NCBI GenBank assembly: GCA_937776645.1
Contig: CALMRI010000034.1
Span: forward strand, 1 to 48,923
Reading direction: 5' to 3'
Length of the DNA stretch: 48,923 nucleotides
Source: an uncultured Alphaproteobacteria bacterium
Lineage (GTDB): Bacteria > Pseudomonadota > Alphaproteobacteria > Thalassobaculales > Thalassobaculaceae
Below the pieces are notes generated by a model that was not told the DNA's origin, did no database searches, and was given only the letters and a program-made list of their open reading frames with translations. The number at the start of each line of letters is the position of its first letter. Position 1 is the stretch's first letter. Positions 1-8,941 of the stretch are shown piece after piece. The translations under genes were made by a program, and so were the position numbers.

Positions 1-2
1 TG

Positions 3-101
3 AAATCAAACTTCCTGTGCAACCTTGGTTATGGTGACGAGAGCAACGTGTTCGCGCGCGCCCCGCGCTTCGATTTCGACGACGTCTGCCAAGTTCTCTA
101 A
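3..101 (+). CDS. Nitroreductase family protein, C-terminal end (RutE-like), partial
   Basis: The window opens inside a reading frame that runs from base 3 to a TAA at 99-101. The last 32 residues include [11 protein letters not shown] followed by [11 protein letters not shown], the usual C-terminal pattern of flavin-dependent nitroreductases of the malonic semialdehyde reductase (RutE/YdfG-replacing) type. Those enzymes use FMN and NAD(P)H. Only the tail is visible, so catalytic residues cannot be checked and the assignment is by C-terminal similarity alone. It is followed by a 130-base gap before the AsmA gene. Confidence 0.6.
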   Translation, partial: KSNFLCNLGYGDESNVFARAPRFDFDDVCQVL

Positions 102-232
102 GATCGCCCGGAATAGAGTCGAGTTGGGCTTGTTGGTTTTGTATATGTTCTTTTATTCAATTGGTTGACGGTTAATTCGCCGGTCGGGATCGGCTGTTCG
201 AGGAAGTTGGTCTTGAGGTTTCGGAGGGACGA

Positions 233-2302
233 TTGAAGAAATTTTTCGCAATCCTGATCGGGTTGATCGTCGTCCCCGTGGGGGTGGTTCTGGTTGTGCC
301 GAGTTTTGTCGACTGGAACGCCTATAAGCCCGAAATCACTGCGGCGGTTGAAGAGCAGACCGGTCGTAAGCTGACGATTGGCGGTGCGATCGAGCTACAG
401 GTTTTGCCGTCTCCGCGCCTGTCGGTTGCCGATGTCCGGCTGTCTAATTCTGTCGGTGCGTCAGAACCTGACATGGTTCGGCTCGGCTCGATGCAAGTCC
501 ATGTCGCCTTGCAACCGTTGTTGAGTGGGACGATACAGATTTTATCGGTGACGCTGATACGTCCGGTGATCTCTCTAGAGCGTCTAGCGGATGGTTCCGT
601 GAATTGGGTGTTCGCGGATCCTCCGTCTGCGACCACTACAGCCGGCGCGCGTGCCGGTGCTTCCGGGTCTCCTGCGTCAGATGTTGGAACCGCCATCAGC
701 CTTGATGGAGCCGATGTCATCGATGGAACGGTGATCTATCGTGACACCTTGGGCAATCGAACCCACCGGATTGAGAATGTGGATGCGACGATCGTTGTAT
801 CATCGCTTGAAGGACCGTTTTCAGCTAAGGGCGCGCTAACCTATCAAGGGTTGAAAGCTGAATTTCAAGCGAGTTTGGGGAAGATTGACTCCGGTGGCAC
901 GGCGATGGTCAACCTCTCGATGGCGCTTCCTGAACACGATGGCGGGGCGTCGTTCGAAGGGACCTTAGGTCTTGATCGTGGCCCATCCGCGCAGGGAAAT
1001 TTGACGGTCCGGGCGAAAGAGCTTGCCAGACTCGCAAGCGCGCTAGTGCTGGCCAGTGGCGGCGAGGCGACATTGCCGCCGATGCTGGCAAAACCTATGG
1101 AATTATCTGCAAAAATCTTCGCTTCTCCGGAGCGCGCCGAGGTCAACGACCTAATCGTCCAGCTGGGCGACGCGCGCTTGCAAGGGACGATGCGCGCCGA
1201 TTTAGGTGCGACGGTTTCCGTCGATGCAAAATTTTCTCTCGGACGTTTGGACCTGGACAAGTTTGGGGTGTTCGTCGCTAATGAGACGGCCCCGGTTGGA
1301 GCAAGTGACGCCAGTCGGGCATTGGGCGCGGTTTCGCTGGGCGCTGGCTTCACCCTGCCGGCCGATGCCAGAGTCAAGGTGGCGATTTCGGCGGACGCTA
1401 TCGATTATCGCGGTGAGACTATCCGTCAGATCCGCATCGACGGCGTGCTGGAGCAAGGGGCGGTCACGATAGACCTGCTGACCGCACAGCTGCCGGGGGG
1501 AACTAATCTCACGGTTACCGGTACATTGTATGCCGATGCCGGGTTACCTCGCTTTATCGGCCGGACCGATGTGGTGTCCGACAATCTCCGCAACGCCTTG
1601 GGCTGGCTTGATGTGCCCCTTGATAGGTTAGCTGCGGACAGGCTGCGTAAAGGTGTTTTTGGCGCCGACGTGGACGCCTCGCCAGAACAGGTCCAGCTCA
1701 GTAAATGGACCGTCGATATCGATAATACCACTATCAGCGGCGGCCTCTCGCTGCTGTTGCGCGACCGGCCGGCATTTGGTCTCAGTCTGATTGTCGACAA
1801 GATCAATCTGGACGCTTATTTACCGGCCAAGAAGCAGGGTAAAGCGGCAGCTGAAACGGCAGCTTTGACGGCGGCCGGCTCCAAACCAACGGAAAATACC
1901 GCTGCTGAGATCACTGCGTTGCTTTCATCCTTCGACGCCAACTTGCTACTCAAGGTCGCGGAGGCTAGGTTTCGCGGCTCTTTGATCAGGGACGTGGCGT
2001 TAGACGCGACGGTACAATCCGGTGAAATCCTGATCCGTGACCTGTCAATCAAGGATGTCGGCGGTGCCGCGCTGCAGGTTGAGGGAAAGCTTGCGGGGAC
2101 CATCGCTCAGCCAAGTTCTGACATCAATGTGACGGTCGCCGCCAAGTCGGTGGCTCGGTTGGCCCGGCTGGCCGGGATAGAAGTCCCGGACACTGTCCAA
2201 AAGCTGGGTGGGTTCGAGTTTCAGTCCAAAATATTGGGATCGCTAGATTCTCTTACCCTTCCGATTCTGTCCTCCAGATCGCCGGAGGCCGCCTGGACCT
2301 GA
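233..2302 (+). CDS. AsmA family protein, N-terminal part (gene split by frameshift)
   Basis: AsmA-type proteins are inner-membrane-anchored periplasmic proteins of the bridge-like lipid-transfer group, linked to outer-membrane biogenesis. The start is TTG at 233, supported by GGAGGG at 223-228. Residues 1-25 form one membrane anchor (ILIGLIVVPVGVVLVVPSFV), followed directly by the family signature DWNAYKPEI and then QTGRKLTIGG. A long beta-rich repeat domain follows. The frame ends with an out-of-place tail after LGSLDSLTL. The neighbouring frame continues the domain with SDSVLQIAGGRLDLKG, so a single base is missing around 2255-2265. With the second part the protein would be about 1,190 residues. 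Confidence 0.85.
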   Translation: MKKFFAILIGLIVVPVGVVLVVPSFVDWNAYKPEITAAVEEQTGRKLTIGGAIELQVLPSPRLSVADVRLSNSVGASEPDMVRLGSMQVHVALQPLLSGTIQILSVTLIRPVISLERLADGSVNWVFADPPSATTTAGARAGASGSPASDVGTAISLDGADVIDGTVIYRDTLGNRTHRIENVDATIVVSSLEGPFSAKGALTYQGLKAEFQASLGKIDSGGTAMVNLSMALPEHDGGASFEGTLGLDRGPSAQGNLTVRAKELARLASALVLASGGEATLPPMLAKPMELSAKIFASPERAEVNDLIVQLGDARLQGTMRADLGATVSVDAKFSLGRLDLDKFGVFVANETAPVGASDASRALGAVSLGAGFTLPADARVKVAISADAIDYRGETIRQIRIDGVLEQGAVTIDLLTAQLPGGTNLTVTGTLYADAGLPRFIGRTDVVSDNLRNALGWLDVPLDRLAADRLRKGVFGADVDASPEQVQLSKWTVDIDNTTISGGLSLLLRDRPAFGLSLIVDKINLDAYLPAKKQGKAAAETAALTAAGSKPTENTAAEITALLSSFDANLLLKVAEARFRGSLIRDVALDATVQSGEILIRDLSIKDVGGAALQVEGKLAGTIAQPSSDINVTVAAKSVARLARLAGIEVPDTVQKLGGFEFQSKILGSLDSLTLPILSSRSPEAAWT

Positions 2303-2307
2303 AGGGC

Positions 2308-3816
2308 GTGGTGGAGCCGCTTGGATCGCCCGTTGGTCTCGATCTAGCGCTTAAGCTCGCACATCCGCACACGGAAAGGCTGGTGGCTTTTCTGGTCGAT
2401 GAATTTGCCCCTCGACGTATCGCCCTGGGACCGGGAGTTTTAGCGGCTTCTATTTTGACCCGGTCGGATCTGGGCGTTGATATAGACGCGAGCTTGAACC
2501 TCCTTGCCGGTCGCCTCGCCTTGAAAGGTGTGGTGCATCCCTTCGCTGCAAAGCCGGCGATTGATGCACAGGTCTACTTCGACCATCCCGATGTCGTGAG
2601 CTTGATCAGGCTCGGTGCGCTGGAATTCAAGCCATCTCGGAGAGATTTTGGCGCGGTTTCGTTAGCAAGCACGATCACCGGATCGCTGGATCTCCTGACA
2701 TTGACCGGGATATCGATATCGGCGGGGCCAACGACCCTGAGCGGCGCAGGCAGGATTGAATTAGGTGGTCAGCGACCGAAAATATCGCTCAAGCTGGCGG
2801 CGGATGCGCTGGAGGTGGACCCGTGGTTGGCGGCGAAAATAGTCAAGGCAAAAGGGGTTGGGATAGCGGTGCCTGTTCGTAGCAGCGGGCGAGAATGGTC
2901 GCGGGAGCGGATTGATCTAGGGGTGCTTCGCACGATCGATACGGAGTTGGAACTGGTTGCCAAGAATCTCACCTACTCGTCCTATATCATCAATGACTTC
3001 GCACTCGCCGCTGACCTGGTGGGCGGCAAGTTGACGTTGCAACGGTTTGGCGGCGGGATATTTGGCGGCAAGATCGCGGCCGCCGGGCGGCTGGTCGCGG
3101 TCGACACGCCTGCGATGGAAATATCCTTGAAGGTGGAGCAGGCGGATATCCGTCAGGCGGCGCAAGCGGCCGCCAGCGCCGACCGGGTAAGGGGGGTCTT
3201 CGACTATGAGGCCGCGTTGTCGACCCGTGGTTTCTCTGAATTCGAGATGGTGTCGTCCTTGCAAGGCACGGGGAAAGTCACCGTGCGAGATGGTGTGGTC
3301 GAGGGGATCGATTTGGAGGCGGTAAGCGAACAGCTGAAGAAACTCGACGGGGCGTTGGACTTTCTGGTTCTGGCCCAAAAAGCAATGAATGGTGGCTCTT
3401 CACCAATCGACCGGTTAAGCGGTACCTACACGATCACCGATGGTATCTTGCGATCCGACGATATTATTTTGAGGTCCAGGACCGCGTCGGGCAAGGCCCG
3501 CGCGGTGATAAACCTGCCATCGCAAGAAGTAGATGTGCAGTCCCGGTTCTGGCTTTCCGAGCATCTAAACTCGCCGCCGATTGGGGTGCGCCATGTAGGC
3601 CCCTTGACCAACCCACGCATGGTTTTGGATATCGAAAAGCTACAAGCCTATGTGCTGCAACGGGTGGTTCAGCGCGGTATCCTGCGGCAGTTTGGCGGTG
3701 CTAAGATCCCTGATGCCGAGCGAACAGTGCCGGTTGAGACGAACAAGTTGCCCGCGCTAGACAAAATCAAGCCGCGTGAAGCGCTTCAGAGCATCCTGAA
3801 GGGATTGATGAAATAG
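2308..3816 (+). CDS. AsmA family protein, C-terminal part (gene split by frameshift)
   Basis: This is the continuation of the preceding gene in another frame. The GTG at 2308 is only the first available start; coding character (AGGRLDLKG) extends upstream of it to about 2260. The C-terminal AsmA_2 region is clear: LQGTGKVTVRDGVVEGIDLE, then ISAGPTTLSGAGRIELGG-type strands and the late motif GPLTNPRMVLDIEKLQAYV. No separate signal or membrane anchor is present, which supports its being half of one protein. It ends 8 bases before the convergent ribbon-helix-helix gene. If the frameshift is real, this half would lack membrane targeting. Confidence 0.82.
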   Translation: MVEPLGSPVGLDLALKLAHPHTERLVAFLVDEFAPRRIALGPGVLAASILTRSDLGVDIDASLNLLAGRLALKGVVHPFAAKPAIDAQVYFDHPDVVSLIRLGALEFKPSRRDFGAVSLASTITGSLDLLTLTGISISAGPTTLSGAGRIELGGQRPKISLKLAADALEVDPWLAAKIVKAKGVGIAVPVRSSGREWSRERIDLGVLRTIDTELELVAKNLTYSSYIINDFALAADLVGGKLTLQRFGGGIFGGKIAAAGRLVAVDTPAMEISLKVEQADIRQAAQAAASADRVRGVFDYEAALSTRGFSEFEMVSSLQGTGKVTVRDGVVEGIDLEAVSEQLKKLDGALDFLVLAQKAMNGGSSPIDRLSGTYTITDGILRSDDIILRSRTASGKARAVINLPSQEVDVQSRFWLSEHLNSPPIGVRHVGPLTNPRMVLDIEKLQAYVLQRVVQRGILRQFGGAKIPDAERTVPVETNKLPALDKIKPREALQSILKGLMK

Positions 3817-3824
3817 CGCCTGGG

Positions 3825-4061
3825 CTAGTGGTTCCCGGCAACCTCCCGGAGGACGAAAACGCGGATGGCGCTGGACAGGTTGCCGTCGCGTTGCAGGTCC
3901 AACTCGGAGATCAGATCGTTCACTGATTGGCTACGACGGGCCGAGATAGACTTAAGAGCGTCCCAAAATTCCTGCTCAACCGAGACGCTCGTGGCATGGC
4001 CGGAAACCACGACCGAGCGTTTTCGAATAGCTGCGCCTTCGTTCGTGGCCCCGTCCTTCAT
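3825..4061 (-). CDS. Ribbon-helix-helix domain protein
   Basis: A 78-residue protein with the alphaproteobacterial RHH_4 pattern: RKRSVVVSGHATSVSVEQEF, then FWDALKSISARRSQSVNDLI and a C-terminal helix ending SSAIRVFVLREV. The strand KRSVVVSG should pair in the dimer and contact DNA. Such proteins are small dimeric DNA-binding regulators; the target is unknown. The ATG at 4061-4059 overlaps the TGA of the upstream RNA methyltransferase (ATGA, 4061-4058), so translation is probably coupled. An upstream in-frame start at 4112 would lie inside the methyltransferase and is less likely. Confidence 0.8.
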   Translation of the reverse strand: MKDGATNEGAAIRKRSVVVSGHATSVSVEQEFWDALKSISARRSQSVNDLISELDLQRDGNLSSAIRVFVLREVAGNH

Positions 4062-5413
4062 GGCGAAGCCTCGCGCCGGAAATGTGCAACGAGCTCGACA
4101 TGCGGTGACCACAGGAACTGATCGATCGGTACTATCCGGTCGATTTTGTATCCGGCATCGGCCAGGGTATGGGCGTCTCTTGCGAAGGTGGCTGGATTGC
4201 AGGACACCGCAACTACGCGTGGCGGGCCGCCAGCGGCGATCCGCTCCACCTGACCCCTGGCGCCGGCTCGTGGGGGATCGAAGACCAGAACGTCGTACGG
4301 CTCCAATTCCCTTGGCTCCAGTGGTAAATCGGCGAGGTCACGGGTTTCCACGGTGAGTGTCCCTTGGAGGCTTGCCCGGTTTACCGCGGCGGTCATGGCT
4401 GCTGTCGAGGCGGCGGCGCCGTCGATCGCATGCAGCGGGCCCAACTGGTGCAACGGGAAGCTGAAGCTTCCACAGCCCGCATAAAGTTCGACAGTCCGGG
4501 TCGGTTTACCGACACCAGCCACGACGGCTCCGACTATCGCCTCCATGCCTTGCTGGGTCGCTTGAAGAAATGTCCCCGGCGGTGGCCGCACGTCGATCCC
4601 AGCGAAGCGGATAGTCGGCGTCCGGCGTTCCAGGATCGGGACCACCATGGCGTCGGCGGTCGATACCATGGAAATTCGGCAAAGGTCCATGTTCTCTGCC
4701 ATGCCGGAGAGTGCTTCCAAGGCGGGACGCCCCGGTTCGCGAGGCAGGGTCAGCAGAAGATCCGGGCCGGAATCCAGCAGGTTCACCGCAGCCCGGGCGG
4801 TTTCGCCAGGAAGCAGGAGTTCCGTGGCGACAACCCGAAGTCCCGCCGCAACCTTCATCAATACCGGCTCGAGAATAAGGCATTCCTCGATGTCGACAAT
4901 GCGATTGTTACCGCGTTCGTGGAATCCTAAAACCGTGCCAGATTGCAACCGCCGCATCACGAAATCGGCACGGCGTCTGGTGCCGGGGCTCGCGGTGACG
5001 ATATCGTCGATTTGGCCGGCCTCTAGCCCCGCTCGACGGATAGCGGCAATGACCCGCTCTCGCTTCCATTGCTGATAGGGTTCGGATGCCCAATGCTGGA
5101 GCCCGCAGCCGCCACAGGCGCCGAAATGGCGACAAGGCGGGTCCACCCGATCCGCGGATGGCTCGATGATCTCGGTAAGCTGGCTCGACACGCCCTCGCT
5201 GGTGTCGGTGGTCAATTGGGCGGTTATCCGTTCGCCAGGTAATGAGAGCGGCACGAATACGGGGCGTTGCCGCAGAGAGTAGAGCGGCCCGAATTCGGTG
5301 CTGGCCACGCCGTCTCCTCGAGCGCCAACATGGTCGATGATGACGTCCACCGGGGGCGTCCGTTTCAAAATGCGTCGTTGGCCGGTTCTTGGCTGCTTGC
5401 GTCGTTTCACCAT
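4058..5413 (-). CDS. Class I SAM-dependent RNA methyltransferase (TrmA/RlmC/RlmD family)
   Basis: 451 residues. These enzymes methylate C5 of a specific uridine in tRNA or 23S rRNA. The N-terminus carries a TRAM-like RNA-binding domain (IIDHVGARGDGVAS). An iron-sulphur cysteine set follows near residues 95-105 (CRHFGACGGCGLQHW). The Rossmann SAM domain shows ELYAGCGSFSFPL, the motif VFDPPRAGARGQ and the catalytic cysteine context VAVSCNPATFARD. The cluster suggests an RlmD/RumA-like 23S rRNA enzyme, but the target base cannot be read from sequence. It is translationally coupled to the ribbon-helix-helix gene downstream. The Shine-Dalgarno sequence is weak. Confidence 0.88.
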   Translation of the reverse strand: MVKRRKQPRTGQRRILKRTPPVDVIIDHVGARGDGVASTEFGPLYSLRQRPVFVPLSLPGERITAQLTTDTSEGVSSQLTEIIEPSADRVDPPCRHFGACGGCGLQHWASEPYQQWKRERVIAAIRRAGLEAGQIDDIVTASPGTRRRADFVMRRLQSGTVLGFHERGNNRIVDIEECLILEPVLMKVAAGLRVVATELLLPGETARAAVNLLDSGPDLLLTLPREPGRPALEALSGMAENMDLCRISMVSTADAMVVPILERRTPTIRFAGIDVRPPPGTFLQATQQGMEAIVGAVVAGVGKPTRTVELYAGCGSFSFPLHQLGPLHAIDGAAASTAAMTAAVNRASLQGTLTVETRDLADLPLEPRELEPYDVLVFDPPRAGARGQVERIAAGGPPRVVAVSCNPATFARDAHTLADAGYKIDRIVPIDQFLWSPHVELVAHFRREASP

Positions 5414-5798
5414 CGTTTCATCAGCCCATCTTCATGAACCCGGGGGCATGCCCGGAAAAGCGCTGCGATGCAAGGTTATGTCTACCGCAGTGGGATCTAT
5501 TATCAGGGAAAAGCGCGAGGCCAGGAGGCGCGCACTGCCGCCGCAGTATCACCCCGCACCGCCGCCGTGAACCTGCCTAATAGGACCTCAAATTCCGCTT
5601 GAGTCATGATGATTACTTATCCTTTGCGTCCGTTCCTCAGATCCAGGGGGCCTTCAGAAGTAGATGAGGCAGGAGAGCGCCGGCGACTTTGGGAGTTGTC
5701 ATTGGTTGGGCGCCCTCGCTGTTGGTCGCGAGAATAGGCGTCTTTTTATCGTCGTGCGTGGACGCGAGGACAGTGACTGTGATGCGAGAACCTTCGCC
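5414..5798. other. Intergenic stretch without a recognisable gene
   Basis: About 385 bases between the methyltransferase start and the cupin stop, both genes on the minus strand. Small frames exist on both strands but none has a convincing ribosome binding site, family motif or codon bias. It probably holds the promoter of the methyltransferase gene; I could not pick out clear -35/-10 boxes. Confidence 0.5.
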
Positions 5799-6164
5799 CT
5801 ATCGCACCGGAAAAATTTCCGGCCGCACCGCTGGAAAAAAGGCTAGCATTGAGGTTGCGGTGTCGCCGATATTGCGGATTTCGTGATGCAGCCGGGTCGG
5901 AATCAGCACCGAGCTAGTCCCGTCACGGTCGGCGTCAATCTCGTAGTCTACGCCATCCAGGGTCACCTTGATCCGGCCCGAGGAGAAGGTGATAGTCTCC
6001 TCGACCAAGTGGTAATGCATGGGGATCACATCATTGGGTTTTAGCGGCTGTTCCCATAGCTCGCAGGCACCGGCGCCATTGGACTGGGCGATCACCCGGG
6101 CGATCGGCAGGCTGGAGTTCTTCGAAATGAAGACTTCGGCTTGGGCATGTGCGTGAACGGTCAT
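5799..6164 (-). CDS. Cupin domain-containing protein
   Basis: 121 residues, a single small beta-barrel cupin. Motif 1 is MHYHLVEETITFSSGRIKV and motif 2 centres on IPTRLHHEIRNIGD, giving the His/His/Glu and His ligands of a metal-binding cupin. The ATG at 6164 is chosen over an upstream in-frame start because CCGGAG precedes it at good spacing and the extra residues look non-coding. Substrate unknown; small cupins of this kind serve as isomerases, sugar-binding or metal-dependent oxygenase-like proteins. Isolated from its neighbours by gaps on both sides. Confidence 0.8.
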   Translation of the reverse strand: MTVHAHAQAEVFISKNSSLPIARVIAQSNGAGACELWEQPLKPNDVIPMHYHLVEETITFSSGRIKVTLDGVDYEIDADRDGTSSVLIPTRLHHEIRNIGDTATSMLAFFPAVRPEIFPVR

Positions 6165-6554
6165 GACGGAGCTCCGGATATTGGTTCGTCTGGTTGATGG
6201 AGAGCCTAGCAAGGGGTGTCGCCAGCGCATAGGCCAAGGCGATCAGGCTTCCATCATCAAGGGTGCTTTTATTGCTTGCCGGCAAGGCGCCGGTTTTCGA
6301 CGATCTTGCGCAAACGGCTTTGCGATCTGGAGACGGGGCCTGCCCTTTTTCATTTCCACCTCAACGTAAGAGAACGCCATGCAAAACGACACCGCAGAGC
6401 AGTTACCGTAATAGGCGGAATAACTCAAAATACCGGGTTCGCTCTCATTTATCATAGCGCCGTTCCTGGCCAAAAGCGCAAGCTCCCCAGAAGGATGGGG
6501 GTGTGAAAACGGTCGGCTTTTTGCCACATGATCGCGCTACCTCTCGATCACGCT
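6165..6554. other. Intergenic stretch without a recognisable gene
   Basis: 390 bases between two minus-strand genes. A 94-codon frame on the minus strand (6243-6527) has no recognisable family and no Shine-Dalgarno sequence. I do not call it. Confidence 0.45.
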
Positions 6555-7004
6555 CTAGGGTTGCAGCTTCCAGATACCGTCGGGTTGGCGGCAGGCGACG
6601 CCGTAAGCCTGCTCGGTTCTGCCGTCAATGATGATCTGCATTTGGAACTCTCGGCAATAGGGTTTTGGACTAATGGGTAGCGGTAGCGGCGATGGCAGCG
6701 GTGCGATCTGTGGTCTTTCAACATAAATAACCTGGGGTGGCCCAGGCCACGGAGCCGGCCAAGGGGCTGGGAAAAACGCATTGCGCATATGATGTCGCCG
6801 GTGCTTGCGCCGGCGCTGATTATGATTGCGCCCCTGGGACCGGTCATAGAACTGGGGGTCATGCCAAAACCCGCCAGAGGTTGTCCCGAAAGTGGCGGAT
6901 ACAGATTCTCTGTCGCCGGCCTGCGCCGGGTGGGCGGCAAGGCCAATGATCATCATGACACTTGCCGCGAAGGTCAAAAGACCCCAGGAAACCGTCCAAC
7001 GCAT
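6555..7004 (-). CDS. Small secreted basic protein with conserved Cys-containing C-terminal segment
   Basis: 149 residues from the ATG at 7004, which follows GGAGAATGAC. Residues 1-28 are a clear Sec signal peptide (hydrophobic core LLTFAASVMMIIGLAAHP, cleavage after AQA). The mature part has a very basic stretch rich in Arg, His and Asn (RSQGRNHNQRRRKHRRHHMR), a proline-rich linker (PAPWPAPWPGPP), and a conserved-looking end with CREFQMQIIIDGRTEQAYG and ACRQPDGIWKLQP. That ending occurs in many alphaproteobacterial periplasmic proteins, including surface-antigen/glycine-zipper ones. The two cysteines could form a disulphide. Function unknown. Confidence 0.72.
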   Translation of the reverse strand: MRWTVSWGLLTFAASVMMIIGLAAHPAQAGDRESVSATFGTTSGGFWHDPQFYDRSQGRNHNQRRRKHRRHHMRNAFFPAPWPAPWPGPPQVIYVERPQIAPLPSPLPLPISPKPYCREFQMQIIIDGRTEQAYGVACRQPDGIWKLQP

Positions 7005-7202
7005 GTCATTCTCCGACCATTTAACCGGTGCTGTTCGACCGGTCATTCATCCATTTGCTTGGTTCTTTAACGGCTGAGGATCAACATTCCGTCGCATTAT
7101 GCGGAAAATATATTGGCGAAATGTGCCGGTATGGCCACGAATGTGTGGGTTAGTAGGAGTTTCCGGGCGGGTGTGGGAAATCTCCAAGCCGAAACAACGA
7201 CG

Positions 7203-7227
7203 GGGGCGCCGCTTATCGCAGCGCCCC
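7203..7227 (-). terminator. Probable terminator of ahcY
   Basis: Read on the minus strand, a perfect 7-bp GGGGCGC/GCGCCCC stem is followed by CGTCGTTGTTT. It lies about 30 bases after the ahcY stop. The T-tract is imperfect, so this is a likely rather than certain intrinsic terminator. Confidence 0.5.
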
Positions 7228-7256
7228 AGAAAGACCCGGTCCAAATGGAGGAAAGA

Positions 7257-8552
7257 TCAGTAACGGTAGGTATCGGCTTTGAAAGGCCCCTCGTTCGAGA
7301 CGCCGATGTAGGTTGCCTGCTCGTCCGACATCTTGGTCAGCTTGGCGCCAACCCGCGCCAAATGGAGCTCGGCGACTTTCTCGTCCAAATATTTCGGCAG
7401 CACGTAGACTTTGTTTTCGTATTTGCCGGTATTCGCCCAAAGCTCGATCTGGGCCAGCACCTGATTAGTGAAGGAGGCGCTCATCACAAAGCTTGGGTGG
7501 CCGGTGGCGCAGCCGAGATTCACCAACCGTCCCTCGGCCAGCAGCAGAAGGCGCTTTCCATCGGGGAACTCAATCTCGTCCACCTGCGGCTTTACATTGT
7601 GCCACTTAAAGTTCTTCAGTCCGTCGACCTGAATTTCGGTATCGAAATGTCCGATATTGCAGACGATGGCCCGGTCTTTCATTTCTCGCATATGGTCAAC
7701 GGTGATGATGTCCTTGTTGCCGGTCGCGGTGACGAAGATGTCGGCCTTGGACGCGTAGTCGTCCATCGTCGAGACTTCGTAACCTTCCATCGCCGCTTGG
7801 AGGGCACAGATCGGATCAACCTCGGTGACGATAACCCGGGCGCCGCCGTTGCGCAGGCTGGCGGCTGAACCCTTGCCAACATCGCCAAAGCCGTTGACCA
7901 CGGCGACCTTGCCCGAGAGCATCACATCGGTGGCGCGCCGAATCCCGTCGGTCAGGCTCTCGCGGCAACCATACAGGTTGTCGAACTTCGATTTGGTCAC
8001 GCTGTCATTGACGTTGAAAGCCGGAACCTTGAGCGTTCCGTCGGCTTCCATATCGTTCAAGCGCAGCACGCCGGTCGTGGTTTCCTCTGAGACACCGCGG
8101 ACGCCGGACATCAGCTCCGGGTATTCCTCATGCATGATCTTGGTGAGGTCACCGCCGTCGTCGAGCAGCATATTGGGGCGCCAGCCGTCCGGCGCTTCTA
8201 TGGTCTGATGGACGCACCATTCGTATTCTTCTTCCGTCTCGCCTTTCCAGGCGTAAACCGGAATGCCGGAGGCGGCGATTGCCGCGGCGGCATGGTCTTG
8301 GGTCGAGAAGATGTTGCAGGAGCTCCAGCGGATCTCGGCGCCCAAATGAGTCAAAGTCTGGATAAGCACTGCGGTTTGGATAGTCATGTGCAAACAACCG
8401 GTAATGCGCGCGCCGGCGAGGGGCTTTTTGTTGCCGTATTCTTCACGCACTGCCATCAAGCCAGGCATCTCGGTTTCGGCAATCGCGATCTCGCGACGGC
8501 CCCATTCGGCCAGCGAAATATCGGCGACCTTGTAGTCGGTGAACTCGGGCAT
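7257..8552 (-). CDS. ahcY: Adenosylhomocysteinase
   Basis: 431 residues, full length. The enzyme reversibly hydrolyses S-adenosylhomocysteine to adenosine and homocysteine, removing the by-product that inhibits methyltransferases. Visible features: the substrate region [16 protein letters not shown], the catalytic Lys/Asp segment [17 protein letters not shown], the NAD-binding loop [12 protein letters not shown], and the C-terminal tail ending FKADTYRY that reaches the partner subunit's NAD site. The ATG at 8552 follows GAGGACAC; upstream in-frame codons to 8651 look non-coding. A long antisense frame covers much of this gene and is ignored. Confidence 0.97.
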   Translation of the reverse strand: MPEFTDYKVADISLAEWGRREIAIAETEMPGLMAVREEYGNKKPLAGARITGCLHMTIQTAVLIQTLTHLGAEIRWSSCNIFSTQDHAAAAIAASGIPVYAWKGETEEEYEWCVHQTIEAPDGWRPNMLLDDGGDLTKIMHEEYPELMSGVRGVSEETTTGVLRLNDMEADGTLKVPAFNVNDSVTKSKFDNLYGCRESLTDGIRRATDVMLSGKVAVVNGFGDVGKGSAASLRNGGARVIVTEVDPICALQAAMEGYEVSTMDDYASKADIFVTATGNKDIITVDHMREMKDRAIVCNIGHFDTEIQVDGLKNFKWHNVKPQVDEIEFPDGKRLLLLAEGRLVNLGCATGHPSFVMSASFTNQVLAQIELWANTGKYENKVYVLPKYLDEKVAELHLARVGAKLTKMSDEQATYIGVSNEGPFKADTYRY

Positions 8553-8941
8553 GTGTCCTCGCAGGGGTCTGGCCGGGCGGGCGCGATCTGAGGGCGCTGA
8601 ATCGGCGGAATGTTGGACGAGGCGTATAGCAGCGGAGGCGACGGAGGGCAAGAGGGAGGCCCTATTCTCCAGGAAAACGGCCCTTAAGGGGCCAGTTTAT
8701 CGACGAACTCGCCGGATCATCCCGAAGGCCGTCGCAAAGAATTTTCTAAACGTGACTTGGGGGCTGAACAAATGATCATGTGATGTGGCCGCGGCTTGCC
8801 GTGGCTCCGGCTCGGAGGATCCATGCCTATCCGGGCGCGCCTTGAATAATTTCCCAAACCCCCGGTGTTGACAGGGTTTCAAGGCCAGCCTAGGAACCGC
8901 CAATCCGCTTTTATCACCTTCGATCATGAAGGATTCCCAAC
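8553..8941. other. Divergent intergenic region between ahcY and an aminotransferase gene
   Basis: 389 bases that should carry the promoters of both divergent genes. It contains an interrupted GC-rich inverted repeat (GGCCCTTAAGGGGCC, about 8679-8693) in the ahcY leader. I see no SAM- or SAH-riboswitch consensus that I could defend. Confidence 0.5.
8868..8896 (+). promoter_or_regulatory. Candidate sigma-70 promoter for the aminotransferase gene
   Basis: A perfect TTGACA at 8868-8873 is followed 17 bases later by TAGGAA at 8891-8896, a weak match to TATAAT. It sits about 45 bases before the ATG at 8942. Position and spacing are right; the -10 box matches at only three of six positions. Confidence 0.35.

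Noticed and set aside
5298..5570. 90-codon plus-strand frame after the RNA methyltransferase start
   Set aside because: Half lies antisense to the methyltransferase; no Shine-Dalgarno sequence or family.
7113..7868. 251-codon plus-strand frame
   Set aside because: Antisense to ahcY.
8553..8760. Possible SAM/SAH riboswitch before ahcY
   Set aside because: A GC-rich hairpin is present but no riboswitch consensus could be matched by eye.
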